Positions 7,487 through 15,726 of a DNA stretch of 64,000 nucleotides are shown here, in pieces; position 1 is the first letter of the stretch, and the number at the start of each line of letters is the position of its first letter. The translations under genes and the position numbers were made by a program. Source of the stretch: a bacterium (GTDB lineage: Bacteria > Myxococcota_A > Bradymonadia > UBA7976 > UBA1532). The DNA is taken from the NCBI GenBank assembly GCA_030427205.1, contig JAUHXC010000010.1, positions 1 to 64,000 on the forward strand, given 5' to 3'. A model generated the notes under the pieces. It ran no database searches. It saw only the letters and a list, made by a program, of their open reading frames with translations, and was not told the DNA's origin.

Positions 7487-10400
7487 GCGGCGACCGGCGC
7501 AGCGCGCAGGACGCGCTGCTCGATGAACTGGCCCTGGTGGTGGACGGGGACGCGGCGGCGATCGAGCGCCACGTCGACCGGCTGACCGACGACGATGAGG
7601 CCCGCGACCTCGTGCACGGCGCCCGGCTGGCGGCCGAGCAGGTGGCGGCAGCGGGCGATGATTACCAGCCCCCGGCCGATCTGGAGGCGCGGCTCTTCGC
7701 GGCGCTCGACGCCCGCGCGCCCGCCGTCGACGAGAGCGGGGCAGACGCCGAGTCCGCCCAGCCTCCGGCCGGCGACGGGGCGCCGGTGGTCGAGCTCGAC
7801 GCGTCGACCCCCCGCCCGAAGAAGAGCGCCCGCTGGCCCTGGTTTCTGGTCGCCGCGGCGGCCCTGCTGGCGGCGACGGCCTGGCTTCAGGATCGGGCCG
7901 TCGAGCCCGGCCCGGCGCCGGCGCCGCCGATCACGTTCTCCGAGGACGCGCTGACCGGCACCGTCGATCGGGTCGTCGGCGCCGCCGACGGGGTGACGCT
8001 GCGCACGGTGGACGGTGAGTCGCGGGCGGTCGCCTTCGGTGATCCGATCCCCGCCGGCGCGACGGTGCAGACCGCGGCCCATACCCGGGCCCGGGTCGAG
8101 CTGTCCGACGGCAGCGTGGCCGTGCTCGACGGCGACACCGCGCTGACGCTGCGCCCCGAGGCCCGCGCGCTGGCCCTGGGCGCGGGCACCGCGATGATGG
8201 AGATCGTGCGCGGGCCGCAGGTGGACCTCGTCGTCGGCGGCGCGCGGATCGACTCGGCGGGCGCCAAGCTGGTGGCCCGGGCCGGGCAGAACCCCTGGCT
8301 GCAGGTGGTGCGCGGCAGCGCGCGGGTGCTGGGTGAGGCTGCGCCCGGTCGCACTGAGCCCACCCCGGTGCGCGCCGGCGAGCTGGCCCGCCTCGGCGCG
8401 GCGCCGTCGGTCTCGGTGGCGGCCGATCCATCCCGGGCGCTGGCCTGGGCCGATCTGGACGGCGCCTCGACCGCGCCCGATCGGGGCCTGCCGGGCATCG
8501 GTCGCCTCAGCGCGCGCCGCCCCGGCGAGCGCGAGGACCGCGATCGGCCGTTGACCCTGGCCCGGCATCGGGTCGAGGTGCGTATCGCCGGTCCGGTGGC
8601 CCGCACGACCATCGAGGAGACCTTCCACAACGACGGCCCGCATGTGCTCGAGGGCATCTACAGCTTCCCGCTGCCGCCCGACGCGCGCATCGCCGGGCTC
8701 GAGCTCGAGGTCGACGGCCGCTGGGAGCGCGGCGGCTTCGTCTCGCGGGAGCGGGCGAAGAAGATCTGGCGCGGGGTCATCCGCAACGCGACCCCGGTCG
8801 CCGCCCGGCGCGACGATCAGGAGTGGATCTGGGTGCCCGGCCCGTGGAAGGACCCGGCGCTGCTCGAGTGGCAGAAGGGCGGGCGCTTCGAGCTGCGCAT
8901 CTTCCCCATCCCGGCGCGCGGCGCGCGGCGCATCCGGCTGGTCTACGAGCAGAACCTGCCGGCGCACGGGGCCGGGCTGCGCTACGCTTATCCCATGCCG
9001 CGGGCGGTGGACGAGAGCCTGCGCATCGGTCAGTTCGACGTGGACGTGCGGGTGGTCGGCGCCCGGCGGGTGACCCCCGGCGGCTATGCGCTCTTCCCGG
9101 CGCCGGATGCGCCCGACGGCGCGGTGCACGCGCTGCGCTATACGGCGCAGGGCTTCTTGCCGACGGGTGATCTGACGCTGGACATCGAGCCGGATGATCC
9201 GGGCGCCGAGCTGACGTGGTGGTCGTGGCGCGGTCAGGCCACCGCGGCGCCGCCGACGACGAGCCGCGAGGGCGAGCCCGGGGTGCACGCGGCCCATCAG
9301 CGGCTGCACGCCGATACGCGGGGTTATGTGACCTTCGCGGTGCGGCCGTCGCTGCCGCCGTGGACCGCCGATCATCAGCGCGAGGTGGTCATCGCGGTCG
9401 ATCTGAGCCGCAGCATGGTCGGCGAGCGCGCCCGGCGGGCGATCGACCTCGCCGGAGCCCTCGTCGAGGAGATGGACCGCCGCGATCACGTCACGCTGCT
9501 GGCCTGCGACGCGACCTGCCAGCCCATGGGCGGCGGCCCGCTGGTGCCGTCGGCGGAGTCGGCCCGGCGGGCGCGCCGCTGGCTGTCGGGGATCGAGGTG
9601 GCCGGGGCGACCGACCTGCTCGCGACCCTGCGCGCGGCGATCGACGCCGGGCGCTCGCGGGGCGAGCTGCACGTCTTCTATATCGGCGACGGTCAGGCTT
9701 CGGTGGGCCATCGGCGGCCCGACGCGGTGGTGCAGCGGGTGCGGCAGATGGCCGGGCGGGCCACGATCTCGACCATCGGGGTGGGCACGGACGCCGATAC
9801 GCCGCTGCTGGCGGCGGTGGCCCGCGCGGGCGGGGGGCACGCGATCCCGTACCTGCCCGGCCGGCGGGTGCAGGGCACGGCCCTCGACGCCTTGATGACC
9901 CTCTACGGGCCGACGCTGACCGACGCGCGCCTGAGCCTGCCGCCGGGCATCGAGTCGGTGGCCCCGGCGGCGCTGCCGAACCTGCGGCGGGGGCAGACGG
10001 CGCGGGTGGTCGGCCGCCTCGCCCCGGGGGCGACGGTCGACGGGGTGCGCGGCGAGGCGCTGCTGACCGGGCAGGTCGGCGGCAAGCCGTGGCAGAAGCG
10101 CTGGTCGATCGAGGTCGTGCCGCGCACCGACGCCCGCAACGCGTTCGTGCCCCGGCAGTGGGCCACCGAGACCATCGCCGCGCTCGAGACGGCGCCGCGG
10201 CTCGAGACCGACCGCGTGGTGGCGCTGTCGAAGGCCTATGGGGTGATGTCGCGCTCGACCTCGCTGCTGGTGCTCGAGAGCGAGGCGATGTTCCGCGCGT
10301 TCGGCGTCGACCGGGCGCGCCCGACGGTGGACTGGACCGGCGCCGACGTGGCGGCGGCGGGCACGGCGGGGTTGAAGAAGAGGGCGCCCGACGCGGTGGT

Positions 10401-11658
10401 GGGCGACAAGAACCTCGCGCGCGGGTTGATCGCCGAGAAGGCCGATCCGAAGGCGGCCGAAGTCGACGAGGCCCTCGGCGGGCGGGCCGGCGAGGGGGCG
10501 CCGATGTTCGTCGGCGAGCCGCTGCTCGACGCGCCGACGCCCGAGCGGCCGCGGTTCGCCGAGGAGAAGCCCAGCGCCAAGGACTTCGACGACTCGACGG
10601 GCTTGGCCCGGGCCCGGCGCAAGAGGCCGCGTTCGGCGCCCCCGCGTTCGGCGCCGGCGAGGCCCCGCGCCCGACGGTCGGCCGCTGGCGTCGAGCTCAT
10701 GGTCGAGGCCGAAGAGACGCCCATGCGTCGCCGACGCCGCCCCGGCCGCTGGATGCGCCGCGAGCGCTATATCGAGCCGGCGATCCGCGCGGCGGCGCTG
10801 GTCGATCAGTCCGACCTGCGGGCGGCGCAGCGGGCGGGGGACGCGCTGGCGGCCAACCCCGACAGCCGCGATCGGCAGCGGGCGTGGGTGCGCGCGCTCA
10901 GCCGGGCCGGCCAGCTGCCCGAGGCGGTGCAGGCCGCCGAGCGCTGGCTGGTGCGCGACCAACTCGACGCCGAGGCGCTGACCTATCTGAGCGACGCGCT
11001 GGGGCGCATGGGCGATCAGGCCCGCGCGATCCGGGTGCTGACCGGCGTGGTCGACCTGCAGGACGATCCGCTGTTGCACCGGCGGCTGGCCAACGCGTTC
11101 GACCGGGTGGGCGAGACGGCGCGGGCCTGCGCCCACCGGGTCGCCCGCGCCGAGCTGCTGCCCGCCGACGCCGACGCGATCGCCGAGGCGGTGCGCTGCG
11201 AGCGGGCGATGGGCTGGACCGGTGAGCTGGTGCTGGGCGCGGTCGACGACCGCACGCTGCGGCGCACGATCGACCGCGCGCTGGCCAAGTCGAGCGCGCC
11301 GGGTCGCCCGCGGGGGCAGCTGATCCTCGACGCGACGTGGGACAGCGGCGAAGACCTCGACCTGACGCTGGTGACGCCCCAGGGCACCCGGCTGAGCTGG
11401 ATGGGCGGGCGGCGCTCGGTGGTCGGCGCCTTCGGGCGGTCCCCCGGCCGAGAGGTCATGGGGCTGCGGCGGGCGAGCGCGGGGCGCTATCACCTCGAGG
11501 TCAGCCGCGCCCGCGCCTTGCCCGGGGCGGCGCCGGTCACCGGTCGTATCGCGGTGCGCGCCTTCGGTCAGCGGCGCACGCTGCCGTTCACCCTGGTCGG
11601 CGACCGGGTGATGGTCGGGGTGGTCGACCTGCAGCGCAAGACCCGCCTGGTGCCCTGA
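7483..11658 (+). CDS. Giant FecR/VIT/VWA single-pass membrane protein coupled to the ECF sigma factor
   Basis: A 1391-residue protein. The domains in order are: a cytoplasmic acidic-helical segment (about 1-115) in the place of an anti-sigma domain; one transmembrane helix (about 117-136); a FecR-like segment (about 160-305); a VIT domain (about 360-490, HRVEVRIAGPVARTTIEETF); a von Willebrand A domain (about 632-830) with an intact MIDAS D640-x-S642-x-S644 in DLSRSM; a long linker; TPR-like helices (about 1100-1250); and a C-terminal beta domain from about 1276 (LILDATWDSGEDLDLTLVTP). VIT plus VWA is known from inter-alpha-trypsin inhibitor-like proteins, and the MIDAS suggests metal-dependent ligand adhesion. 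The ATGA overlap with the sigma gene suggests that it senses an envelope or extracellular signal and controls the sigma factor. No zinc-binding anti-sigma motif is seen. Confidence 0.88.
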   Translation: MSGDRRSAQDALLDELALVVDGDAAAIERHVDRLTDDDEARDLVHGARLAAEQVAAAGDDYQPPADLEARLFAALDARAPAVDESGADAESAQPPAGDGAPVVELDASTPRPKKSARWPWFLVAAAALLAATAWLQDRAVEPGPAPAPPITFSEDALTGTVDRVVGAADGVTLRTVDGESRAVAFGDPIPAGATVQTAAHTRARVELSDGSVAVLDGDTALTLRPEARALALGAGTAMMEIVRGPQVDLVVGGARIDSAGAKLVARAGQNPWLQVVRGSARVLGEAAPGRTEPTPVRAGELARLGAAPSVSVAADPSRALAWADLDGASTAPDRGLPGIGRLSARRPGEREDRDRPLTLARHRVEVRIAGPVARTTIEETFHNDGPHVLEGIYSFPLPPDARIAGLELEVDGRWERGGFVSRERAKKIWRGVIRNATPVAARRDDQEWIWVPGPWKDPALLEWQKGGRFELRIFPIPARGARRIRLVYEQNLPAHGAGLRYAYPMPRAVDESLRIGQFDVDVRVVGARRVTPGGYALFPAPDAPDGAVHALRYTAQGFLPTGDLTLDIEPDDPGAELTWWSWRGQATAAPPTTSREGEPGVHAAHQRLHADTRGYVTFAVRPSLPPWTADHQREVVIAVDLSRSMVGERARRAIDLAGALVEEMDRRDHVTLLACDATCQPMGGGPLVPSAESARRARRWLSGIEVAGATDLLATLRAAIDAGRSRGELHVFYIGDGQASVGHRRPDAVVQRVRQMAGRATISTIGVGTDADTPLLAAVARAGGGHAIPYLPGRRVQGTALDALMTLYGPTLTDARLSLPPGIESVAPAALPNLRRGQTARVVGRLAPGATVDGVRGEALLTGQVGGKPWQKRWSIEVVPRTDARNAFVPRQWATETIAALETAPRLETDRVVALSKAYGVMSRSTSLLVLESEAMFRAFGVDRARPTVDWTGADVAAAGTAGLKKRAPDAVVGDKNLARGLIAEKADPKAAEVDEALGGRAGEGAPMFVGEPLLDAPTPERPRFAEEKPSAKDFDDSTGLARARRKRPRSAPPRSAPARPRARRSAAGVELMVEAEETPMRRRRRPGRWMRRERYIEPAIRAAALVDQSDLRAAQRAGDALAANPDSRDRQRAWVRALSRAGQLPEAVQAAERWLVRDQLDAEALTYLSDALGRMGDQARAIRVLTGVVDLQDDPLLHRRLANAFDRVGETARACAHRVARAELLPADADAIAEAVRCERAMGWTGELVLGAVDDRTLRRTIDRALAKSSAPGRPRGQLILDATWDSGEDLDLTLVTPQGTRLSWMGGRRSVVGAFGRSPGREVMGLRRASAGRYHLEVSRARALPGAAPVTGRIAVRAFGQRRTLPFTLVGDRVMVGVVDLQRKTRLVP

Positions 11659-11734
11659 ACCGGCCCGGTACAACCCCCCTGGAACGGATCGCACCCATAC
11701 TGCAGCACTGTGGTCATGGCCGAAGCGGGCGGGT

Positions 11735-12195
11735 ATGGATCGAGCGGGTGTGTGCATGTATGCGGCGCTCTTCGCTGCGCCGTATTGCGCAGCGTGGGGC
11801 TGCGAGTCGGTAGGTGAGCCGGTGGCCGACGCTGCGCTGGTCCAGCCGGAGCCGGAGCCCGAGCCGGAGCCGGAGCCGGAGCCACAGCCCGAGCCGCGCG
11901 TCCCCCTCTCGGTGGCGGTCATCGACCGCGGCGGGATGCCCATCCCCGGCGCGCAGGTCACCGTCGACGACCAGGCCGACGTGGTCTCGGCGATCGGCCC
12001 CAGGCGGTCGATCTGGCGATGAACGCGCTGGGCACCTGCGTGGCCTTCGAGAACGACCGCGCGGTGTGCTGGGGCACGCCGCCGCTGGGCTGGGCCGACG
12101 GCGCGGTCGAGACGATCCACGGCGGGCCGTTGGTGGAGCGCTCGGCGCCGCGCGGGGACGAGCTGTTCGATCTGCGCGATCTGCGCAATCGCTGA
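11735..12195 (+). pseudogene. Decayed RCC1-repeat lipoprotein with PEPEPE linker
   Basis: Two reading frames have to be joined to read this. The first, 11735 to about 11996, gives a hydrophobic Cys-containing start (AALFAAPYCAAWGC), a Pro-Glu linker and LSVAVIDRGGMPIPGAQVTVDD, which resembles the Big/regulatory-like modules of secreted proteins. At about 11997 the sequence continues in another frame with AVDLAMNALGTCVAFENDRAVCWG, characteristic of an RCC1-like repeat, and stops at 12195. A single repeat and the frame change suggest that a large internal deletion left only the two ends. A functional short peptide from 12019-12195 cannot be excluded. Confidence 0.6.
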
Positions 12196-12202
12196 GGGCC
12201 GT

Positions 12203-13495
12203 CTACAGCGCCTCGCGGGCCGTCGCGGCGGTCGCTTCGAGCCCCGGCACGTCGGACCAGCGGTCGATACGCGCGCGATCGCGGCGGTCGCCGTCGAGGC
12301 CGACGCGGATGATCAGCAGCTCGATCGCCGCCAGCCACGCCGCCGGCGGGTCATCGCCCATCGCCGCGCGCACGTCGTCGCGATCGAGCGCCGCCCGGGC
12401 CGCCGCGAGCGCGCCCGAACCCCGGCTCAGCGCGCGCTCGGCGGCGATGAGGGCCACACCGGGCGCGGGATGAGCCGTGAGCCGCTGCCAGTGGGCCGCG
12501 CTGAGCCGCTGCGCCTCGACGGTGATCAGCGCCGCGCCCCACTCGGCGGCGTGCAGCCAGCGCTCGATCGGCGGGTCGTCCAGCCGCAGCCGGGCTTGCA
12601 CCAGCGTGGCGCGCGCGGCCGGGTCGTGGTCCGACTTCGCATCGAGCAGCGCGTCGAGCGCGGCGGGGTCGGCCCGGTGCACCGCGGCCGCGGCTCGGGC
12701 GGCGGTCGGGCCGGCTTCGGCGATCGCCCGGTGCAGGTCGGCGGTCCACGGGGGCTCACCATGGGCCCGCAGCCCGTCGAGCGCGGCGAGGGCCCGGGTC
12801 CAGCGGCGGTCTTCGGCCAGCGCCATCGCGCCGAGCCACGCGGCGCGCGGGTCGTCGAGCCGGCTCATCCAGCGCCAGATCTCGACCCAGTCGGCGATCC
12901 GCCGCGCGCGGTCGCGAGCGGGCTGGCGCCGCAGCTGAAGCAGCGTGATGTGCAGCCCGCCGTCGAGGGCGAGGCCGTCGGCGACGCGGCAGGTGAACAG
13001 CACAGCGGCGCGGGCCCGGTCTTCGGGGTCGAGCGGGTCGAAAGGGCGACGGGCGGGCGCCGGCGCGAGCGGCAGCGCGAGGCCTCGCGCCGGCAGCATC
13101 GGCTCGATCGGCGCCTCGACGTGGGCGACCCGGGGGTGGATCGCGCGCTCGGCGGCTCGAATCGCGCGCCGCAGCGGGCGGGGGCCGTCGCGCCATGGCA
13201 CGTAGACCAGGTGATACAGCGCGTACGCGGCGCAGGCGCCGACGCCGGCGACCCCGAGCCCGGCGGCGACCAGCGGGGGCAGCAGCAAGCTCGAGAGCCA
13301 GCTCAGGGCCACCCAGACGCCGGTCATGGCCATGACCAGGCCGGGGTCGGCGAAGACGTCGCGCTCGATCGGCGCCTCGATCCGCACGTCGCCGCCGAGG
13401 ATCAGCGGGAGCACGCCGATCGGGTCGCTCGCCTCGGCCGGGTCGGGCACGTCGGCGAGCGTCGGCATGAGGCCTCGACGTATGGACTGGCTCAT
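12203..13495 (-). CDS. Hypothetical two-helix membrane protein
   Basis: A 430-residue protein. After a short cytoplasmic N-terminus containing LADVPDPAE come two hydrophobic segments (PGLVMAMTGVWVALSWLSSL and LVAAGLGVAGVGACAAYALY), then about 310 residues that are Ala/Arg/Asp-rich, helical and repetitive, possibly TPR-like. ATG 13495 is used; ATG 13468 (MPTLADVPDP) is an alternative. It is the last gene of a three-gene unit behind the JmjC-like and GNAT-like genes, with a 49-bp gap. No family recognised. The LADVPDP motif recurs in the zinc-ribbon protein at 23183-25624. Confidence 0.75.
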   Translation of the reverse strand: MSQSIRRGLMPTLADVPDPAEASDPIGVLPLILGGDVRIEAPIERDVFADPGLVMAMTGVWVALSWLSSLLLPPLVAAGLGVAGVGACAAYALYHLVYVPWRDGPRPLRRAIRAAERAIHPRVAHVEAPIEPMLPARGLALPLAPAPARRPFDPLDPEDRARAAVLFTCRVADGLALDGGLHITLLQLRRQPARDRARRIADWVEIWRWMSRLDDPRAAWLGAMALAEDRRWTRALAALDGLRAHGEPPWTADLHRAIAEAGPTAARAAAAVHRADPAALDALLDAKSDHDPAARATLVQARLRLDDPPIERWLHAAEWGAALITVEAQRLSAAHWQRLTAHPAPGVALIAAERALSRGSGALAAARAALDRDDVRAAMGDDPPAAWLAAIELLIIRVGLDGDRRDRARIDRWSDVPGLEATAATAREAL

Positions 13496-13544
13496 CGCGC
13501 CTCCGGCGCCGGAGCGAGGGCAGAGCATACGACCGGCGGCGCGG

Positions 13545-14312
13545 TCACGCCATGGCGGTCTGCGGGGGCGCGCCCCGCGCTCGCAAGACGCGCCGGGCGC
13601 GGTGGGCGACGAAGTCGAGGCTGCCGCGGATGGCCGCCGGGGTGCCGAAGTCGATCACGGTCATCAGGCCCTCGCCGCGGCGGTAGCCCGGGTTGCGCTC
13701 GAGGTAGAATCGGGCTTCGGGGCTCAGCCGGCGCGGCGGCGGGCCGCACTCGCGGGCGATCCAGCCGACGTCGACGGTGCCCGGCCCGACCGGGGACAGC
13801 GCGAAGTTCCGCCGCAGGCGCAGCATCAGCGCTTCGATGTGCGGCGGCGTGGGCACCCCCGGGTGGGGCCAGACCCGCGGGGCGTGGCGGCACAGCGAGA
13901 CATAGGCCGAGGGGTGCACGAAGCAGGCGAAGAAGTAGCGCGGCACGCCCGGGTAGCGCAGCGCGAGCCGCAGCGCGGCGCCGGCGATGAAGGGGCCGGC
14001 GAAGTTGAGCCGGCGAAACGCGGGCTCGGCGGCGATCTCCATGCGCACGATCAGCGTGCGGCGGCCGAGATGGCTCTGCCAGAACAGGTGCAGCGCGGCG
14101 TAGCCCCGGGCGATGCCCTCCGCGTCGCGCAGCACGAGGATGCGGGTCTCGTCGGCGGGCGAGTCGACGACGTAGGCCGCGAAGGCGGCTCGGTCGACGC
14201 CGTCGAAGACGCTGCGCTGGCAGGGGAAGAGCGCGTCGACGAGCGCGCTGCGCTGCGCGGCGGTCAAGGTCGCCGGATCGATCACCTCGGTGGTGCAGCG
14301 CGGGTGGCTCAT
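13545..14312 (-). CDS. Hypothetical protein, possible GNAT-like acyltransferase
   Basis: A 255-residue soluble protein. The middle (about 55-150), with ILVLRDAEGIARGYAALHLF, RRTLIVRMEIAAEPAFRR and GPFIAGAALRLALRYPG, resembles the strand-helix progression of GNAT acetyltransferases, but the acetyl-CoA loop (R/Q-x-x-G-x-G/A) is not evident, so this is only a structural guess. Its start overlaps the stop of the upstream JmjC-like gene by 4 bp (ATGA), indicating coupled translation and probably a shared pathway. Conserved Cys and Trp positions (FFACFVHPSAYVSLCRH) are notable. Confidence 0.7.
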   Translation of the reverse strand: MSHPRCTTEVIDPATLTAAQRSALVDALFPCQRSVFDGVDRAAFAAYVVDSPADETRILVLRDAEGIARGYAALHLFWQSHLGRRTLIVRMEIAAEPAFRRLNFAGPFIAGAALRLALRYPGVPRYFFACFVHPSAYVSLCRHAPRVWPHPGVPTPPHIEALMLRLRRNFALSPVGPGTVDVGWIARECGPPPRRLSPEARFYLERNPGYRRGEGLMTVIDFGTPAAIRGSLDFVAHRARRVLRARGAPPQTAMA

Positions 14313-15487
14313 GATCCGCGCCGCCCGCGGGCCTGGTTGACCGCCCGGTCGGTGCGCTGGCTGACCATCTGGCGCAGGGTGCCGCTCTGCTCACGGCCCA
14401 CGGCGCGGCGCGCGCGGTGGCGGGTGTAGTCCCACAGCGACGCCGCCCACAGCCGGGGCCACAGCGAGAGGCCGGCGAAGAGCCGGTGGTTGCGCCAGGT
14501 GGGCAGGCGGCCGAGCGGCGGGGCCACGTAGCGCATGGCGCAGCCGATGGTCTCGCCGTGGTTGAGCACCTCGTGCCACCACCACGGCGCGTTGTAGAGC
14601 AGGTCGCCCGGCTCGAGGGTCACGGTGTAGCGCGGCAGGCGGTGCAGCGGGCTGTCGGCGGCGGCGGTATGAAAGGTGCCGTAGGCCGAGCGGGCGTGGT
14701 TGAAGGGGCGCGCGATCAGCGGGAAGACGTAGGGCGAGAGGCCGGGGTGCACCAGGGTCCACGTCTTGCGGCCGGTGACCTGCAGGAAGAAGTTGCCGCC
14801 GGGCGCGGTGTGCATGTTGCTGTAGACCCGCTCGGTGCCGATGAAGAGCGCCGCGGTGAAGAGCGGATCCCACGTCTCGCCGGGCGCGCAGAGCGTCTCG
14901 CGGACGCGGTCGAGCTCGAGCTCGAGCTCGTCGACCAGGGCCGGGCAGGCGGCGGTCAGGTCTCCGCTGTTGTGCAGGTAGAGCGGCTCGTGGTGCATGC
15001 GGCGCACGAAGTCGGTCAACGGCATGTCGTGCAGGGTGCGCCCGCGCTCGGCGGCCGAGGCGCCCGGCGCGTGGTCGACCTCGACGGCGGTGATGTCGAG
15101 CGGCCCGACCCGCTCGGCGAGGCGATCGGCGCTCCAGGTCTGCACGGCCGGGCTGGCGGTGCCGAAGCCGCGGATGACCACCGGCGCGTGGTGTCCGTGA
15201 GAGACGTCGAGGAAGCGGGGCAGGGTCAGGTCGGCGGCGTCGATCTCGGGCAGCGGGCGCGGCTCGGGCGCGTCGAAAGGCGCGCAGGCCCACAGGGCGT
15301 CGACGAGGGCCTCGCGCTGCGCGAACCGCGGGGTCTGCGTCGCCGGCGCCCGCGAGAGCAGGTGGTCGAGCGCGGTCTGGCGGTACAAGGCGTCGGCGAG
15401 GCGGCGGGTCTCGGTATCGCCCGGCAGCGGGTCGGCGAGCAGGTCGGGTCCGAGGGCGTCGGGCTGGTGAGTCGTGGCGTGGGTCAT
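14309..15487 (-). CDS. JmjC/cupin-8-like protein with HxA instead of HxD metal motif
   Basis: A 392-residue cytoplasmic protein of the cupin-8 (JmjC-like) Fe(II)/2-oxoglutarate oxygenase fold. The core reads NMHTAPGGNFFLQVTGRKTW around residues 224-243 and PGDLLYNAPWWWHEV with the distal His305. Family members bind iron through H-x-D...H. Here the first His is H226, but the Asp position is Ala228. The Lys of GRKTW, often involved in 2-oxoglutarate binding, is present. Loss of the carboxylate is known from Fe/2OG halogenases (HxA/HxG) and from inactive paralogues; sequence alone cannot decide. It is the first gene of a three-gene unit. The start at 15487 has GGAG eight bases upstream. Confidence 0.82.
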   Translation of the reverse strand: MTHATTHQPDALGPDLLADPLPGDTETRRLADALYRQTALDHLLSRAPATQTPRFAQREALVDALWACAPFDAPEPRPLPEIDAADLTLPRFLDVSHGHHAPVVIRGFGTASPAVQTWSADRLAERVGPLDITAVEVDHAPGASAAERGRTLHDMPLTDFVRRMHHEPLYLHNSGDLTAACPALVDELELELDRVRETLCAPGETWDPLFTAALFIGTERVYSNMHTAPGGNFFLQVTGRKTWTLVHPGLSPYVFPLIARPFNHARSAYGTFHTAAADSPLHRLPRYTVTLEPGDLLYNAPWWWHEVLNHGETIGCAMRYVAPPLGRLPTWRNHRLFAGLSLWPRLWAASLWDYTRHRARRAVGREQSGTLRQMVSQRTDRAVNQARGRRGS

Positions 15488-15520
15488 CGGGTCGCTCCGG
15501 GAAGGCCGTTGGAGGGCAGT

Positions 15521-15570
15521 GGGCATCTCTGCCCGACACGGGTGCAGCACTGGTCCGGCACGGGTGCAGC
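15521..15570. promoter_or_regulatory. Inverted and direct repeats upstream of the JmjC-like gene
   Basis: In the 239-bp region between the divergent genes there is an inverted repeat GGGCA-TCTC-TGCCC (15521-15534), followed by two exact copies of CACGGGTGCAGC at 15537-15548 and 15559-15570. The copies are 22 bp apart, about two helical turns, as expected for cooperative binding of a regulator on one face of DNA. The neighbouring sigma-54 activator gene is a candidate source of the binding protein. I see no good sigma-54 promoter (the GG and GC are too close). Confidence 0.4.
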
Positions 15571-15726
15571 GGACGTGCCAGCGCTCGGGGCCCGCCGAAC
15601 GGTCGACGTGGCGGTGATTCGCGTCCCGCGGGACGCGCGTCGCGTCGCTGCGGACGCGGGCGAGCGCTGGGGTTCGCCCCGGGGTTTGCCCGATGCCGTC
15701 GCCGCGCAGCCGGACTACGCTGCCCC

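Noticed and set aside
7357..12120. 1587-residue antisense open frame
   Set aside because: It lies opposite the VIT/VWA gene, has only Arg/Pro/Ala/His-rich composition, and no start or motif; it shadows codon third-position GC.
15488..15726. Sigma-54 promoter upstream of the JmjC-like gene
   Set aside because: The nearest GG and GC are separated by 7 bases, not the required 10.
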